Below the pieces are notes generated by a model. It worked only from the letters and a program-made list of their open reading frames with translations. It was not told where the DNA came from and ran no database searches. Below, piece after piece: positions 62,110 through 64,000 of a stretch of DNA of 64,000 bases. Source of the DNA: an uncultured Opitutia bacterium (GTDB lineage: Bacteria; Verrucomicrobiota; Verrucomicrobiia; Opitutales; UBA953). The position numbers and the translations under genes were made by a program. Numbering within the stretch: the stretch's first letter is position 1; each line of letters begins with the position of its first letter. The stretch spans positions 248,001-312,000 of the forward strand of contig CAMFKE010000003.1 of the NCBI GenBank assembly GCA_945957395.1, written 5' to 3'.

Positions 62110-62646
62110 ATGAAACCGCACGATCACGACGCCGGCGACGACCTCTCCGGTCTCGAATCCGAACTCCGTTCGCTCCGGCCGCGTTCCGCCTCGGAAGGCT
62201 TCGCGGAGCGCGTGGCGTTGGAGGCGAGGCTGCGTTCGCTCAGTCCCCGTGCCCCCTCCGAAGGGTTCGCCGAGCGGGTCGTCGCGGCGGGCGCTGTAAG
62301 CGGGCGTTCGCGTCTGTTTCGTTTCCCCGGTGCGCTCGCCCCGTTGGCGGCGGCCGCGGCGCTGGCCGTGGCTTTCGCCCCCGCGCTGCAGCGGAATCGG
62401 CACGCCGCGCCCGCCACGGTGGCGGAGCCGGTGGCGGTCGCCTCGGCGGCGACCTATGCGGGGTTGCCCGAGGAGGCCTTGCACCTGCCTGTCATCAACC
62501 TGCCTGACGGCAGCGCCTATCGACCGGTGCTGCGCCCAAGGCTGCGCGCTTCCGGCGCGTTTCGTGCGATGCCCGTTGGCGTCGTCATGCCGGTGGGTCA
62601 TCCGGTGAGCGCCGGCGTGGATTACGAGCCTGTGGTGTTCGAGTGA
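62110..62646 (+). CDS. Membrane-anchored anti-sigma-like protein with duplicated cytoplasmic motif
   Basis: 178 residues. The N-terminal part contains the segment LRSLRPRSASEGFAERVA and, 26 residues later, LRSLSPRAPSEGFAERVV, a clear tandem duplication. One hydrophobic segment (ALAPLAAAAALAVAFAPAL, about residues 74-93) separates this from a proline-rich outer part ending YEPVVFE. The layout (short cytoplasmic region, one helix, periplasmic tail, directly after an ECF sigma gene) fits an anti-sigma factor. No known anti-sigma domain such as zf-HC2 is recognised, so the role is inferred from context. Confidence 0.65.
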   Translation: MKPHDHDAGDDLSGLESELRSLRPRSASEGFAERVALEARLRSLSPRAPSEGFAERVVAAGAVSGRSRLFRFPGALAPLAAAAALAVAFAPALQRNRHAAPATVAEPVAVASAATYAGLPEEALHLPVINLPDGSAYRPVLRPRLRASGAFRAMPVGVVMPVGHPVSAGVDYEPVVFE

Positions 62647-62769
62647 GGCGGCCCGGCGGGGTGTCGGGGGAACACATCCGGATAAATGGCAGACAAAGGG
62701 CGGGGTGTCCGGCGCTTGCACGGTGAAAGGCCGGCCGGAAATCGGGCGGCCGAAACAGGACTCACCGTC

Positions 62770-63618
62770 ATGAAACGCCGCATCGCCGCACTGCTTCTCG
62801 CCATCACCGTCGCCACTCCGGCCGCGCTGCTCGCGTCCGGTCAAGACGCGGCGGACGCCCCCGTCCGGACCGCCGAGCGCCTCCGCGCGCCGCTCTTCAT
62901 GGGGGTGGAACTCATTCCCGTGGACGGGCCCACGCGGTCGCTGTTCAAGCTTCCCTCGACCGGCGGCCTGCTGGTGATCGGGGTCGCCCCCGGTTCGCCG
63001 GCCGACGGCAAGCTCGGGCAGGGCGACATTCTGCTGAAGCTGGACGACCAGGTTTTGGTGAATCGTGAACAGGTGCGCGCCTTGGTGCGCTCGCGCAAGG
63101 CCTCCGACACCGTGGTGCTCGGCGTCTCGCGCGGCGGTCGCCCGCTCACCGTGGAAATCCGGCTCGCCGAGGTTCCCGCCGGGCTACGTCCGCGCGGCGA
63201 GCATGGCACGGACCCGGCGCGTCACGAAGAGCTTCTGCGGGGCCTCACGGACCGCACGCGCCGCATGCTCGGGCAGAGCGGCCTGGGAGAGTCGCTGTTG
63301 GACGAGGCCGCGCGCGATGTGTCCGTGACCGTCGAAGCCGGCGGCGCCCCCGAATTCGGGATCGTGACCACCCGCACCTATTCGCGCCCTGAGGGTCGCG
63401 TGACGCTCGTCACCCGCGGTGGCAAAACGACCGTCACGGTCAAGGGCGCCGACGGCAAGGTGCTGGCGGACGGTGAGCTGTCCGACGAGACGCGCGCCAA
63501 GATGCCGGAATGGGCGAAGTCGCTTCTCGAAAACCGCACGGAGTCGGCGCCGAAGGGCGCGGTCAAGCCGGCGGCGCCGGTGGCCAAGGCGGCTCGCGGC
63601 GTGAGCGGGGCCGCCTGA
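62770..63618 (+). CDS. Exported PDZ-domain protein
   Basis: 282 residues from the ATG at 62770, which opens a signal peptide (RRIAALLLAITVATPAALLAS). A PDZ domain covers about residues 50-140 (FMGVELIPVDG; GLLVIGVAPGSPADGKLGQGDILLKLDDQ, cut at GSPAD; VRALVRSRKASDTVVLGVSR). The C-terminal half is charged, with a beta-like patch (GRVTLVTRGGKTTVTVKGADG). There is no protease domain. As last gene of the sigma module it may sense envelope peptides and act on the anti-sigma-like protein; this is inference. Confidence 0.8.
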   Translation: MKRRIAALLLAITVATPAALLASGQDAADAPVRTAERLRAPLFMGVELIPVDGPTRSLFKLPSTGGLLVIGVAPGSPADGKLGQGDILLKLDDQVLVNREQVRALVRSRKASDTVVLGVSRGGRPLTVEIRLAEVPAGLRPRGEHGTDPARHEELLRGLTDRTRRMLGQSGLGESLLDEAARDVSVTVEAGGAPEFGIVTTRTYSRPEGRVTLVTRGGKTTVTVKGADGKVLADGELSDETRAKMPEWAKSLLENRTESAPKGAVKPAAPVAKAARGVSGAA

Positions 63619-63641
63619 GGCTGCCGTAGTTTTTTCTTTCA

Positions 63642-63698
63642 GCGGGGTCGCGAACCCGGGGTGGAGTAGGGGTGCTTCGCCGTGGTTCGCGACCCCGC
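63642..63698. repeat. Perfect 15-base inverted repeat between PDZ and DUF2059 genes
   Basis: GCGGGGTCGCGAACC (63642-63656) and its exact complement (63684-63698) flank a 27-base loop. It sits between two convergent genes and may act as terminator, but neither side has a clear T run directly after the stem. Confidence 0.6.
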
Positions 63699-63730
63699 CT
63701 TCCATTTAAACGGACGGTCGTGCCGTCCGC

Positions 63731-64000
63731 TCACTTGGCGGGAGCCGGCTGCTGCGGTTGCTGCTGGGCGGCCTGCCGGATGCGCAGGTCCAGTTCGTAC
63801 AGAGTGCTCTGGATGCGCGGGCGGATGGTCTCCATGCGCGCGCCGGTGATCGCGCCGATGGAGGCGCCGAGCTTCTCGCTGTTCTCGACGTAGGCCTTGC
63901 CGACTTTCGAGCCGAAGAAGGCCACGAGCTCCTTGAGCTCCGCCTCCGAGTAGGCGTCGGCGTGCGCATTCACGATGTCGCCCTGCAGCGACTTCCAGTC
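63731..64000 (-). CDS. DUF2059 family protein, C-terminal part (5' end outside window)
   Basis: The frame is open to the window edge, so about 89 C-terminal residues are visible. The segment AELKELVAFFGSKVGKAYVEN is the core of DUF2059, found in small exported proteins of unknown function. The end is glutamine/proline rich (QQQPQQPAPAK). An internal GTG near 63973 could be read as a start, but the family pattern continues upstream of it (WKSLQGDIVNAHADAYS), so the gene is treated as truncated by the window. Confidence 0.8.
   Translation of the reverse strand, partial: DWKSLQGDIVNAHADAYSEAELKELVAFFGSKVGKAYVENSEKLGASIGAITGARMETIRPRIQSTLYELDLRIRQAAQQQPQQPAPAK

Noticed and set aside
1-64000. CRISPR array, insertion sequence or rRNA operon
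   Set aside because: No evenly spaced direct repeats of CRISPR size, no transposase and no rRNA sequence were recognised on reading.

Overview
The window is about two-thirds G+C and densely coded on both strands, with no gap over 300 bases lacking a gene. It looks like a chromosome segment of a Verrucomicrobiota bacterium, probably of the Opitutales/Opitutaceae type. The main reason is a five-gene operon (34499-41828) that appears colinear with the Akkermansia muciniphila Amuc_1102-1101-1100-1099-1098 pilus-associated locus. Supporting signs are a Bacteroidota-like form of PurF and PurM, GldA/F/G-like ABC genes, DUF4091/GH123-type glycosidases and an outer membrane (TolC-type factor, secretin, KdsA). 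No integrase, transposase, CRISPR array or rRNA operon was seen. The taxonomy is inferred from gene content.

Layout. 1-2.6 kb: end of a class IV aminotransferase and a secreted GH29 fucosidase. 2.7-7 kb: minus-strand ABC exporter module (ATPase, permease, GldG-like subunit) led by a membrane-anchored YfgM-like protein. 7.1-9.4 kb: phosphohexomutase and a small lipoprotein. 9.4-15.3 kb: complete RND efflux operon (outer-membrane factor, adaptor, pump). 15.4-18.4 kb: lipoprotein cyclophilin, ThiS plus a ThiE/TenI protein, and an exported unknown. 18.5-27.9 kb: dnaN, LysR/YeiH pair, second LysR, glycerate kinase, folP, CBS-domain membrane protein, lgt, SlyD-like FKBP. 28-34.3 kb: purF, DUF486 protein, peptide deformylase, HTH protein, ZnuA/C/B zinc importer. 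34.5-41.8 kb: pilus/secretin operon. 42-46.7 kb: 5'-3' exonuclease, unknown, purM, SGNH hydrolase, kdsA. 46.8 kb: tRNA-Glu. 47-51.6 kb: coiled-coil lipoprotein and PutA. 51.7-60.7 kb: unknown 458-residue protein, two large secreted glycosidases, TPR protein, FmdB zinc ribbon, site-2 protease. 60.7-64 kb: exported unknown, ECF sigma factor module with an anti-sigma-like protein and a PDZ protein, and a DUF2059 fragment.

How parts fit together. Three exported glycosidases (fucosidase, beta-galactosidase-like, GH123-like beta-N-acetylgalactosaminidase), all with F5/8 type C modules, together with an Amuc_1100-like pilus locus, suggest use of fucosylated or mucin-like glycans. Zinc handling recurs: a ZnuABC operon with a possible Zur-type operator, and His/Cys-rich tails on SlyD and FmdB.

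Beyond the genes, two patterns stand out. One is a family of intergenic inverted repeats with word-like arms next to start codons; in one case the arm encodes the signal peptide of a lipoprotein. The other is a strong shortage of the tetranucleotide ACGT.
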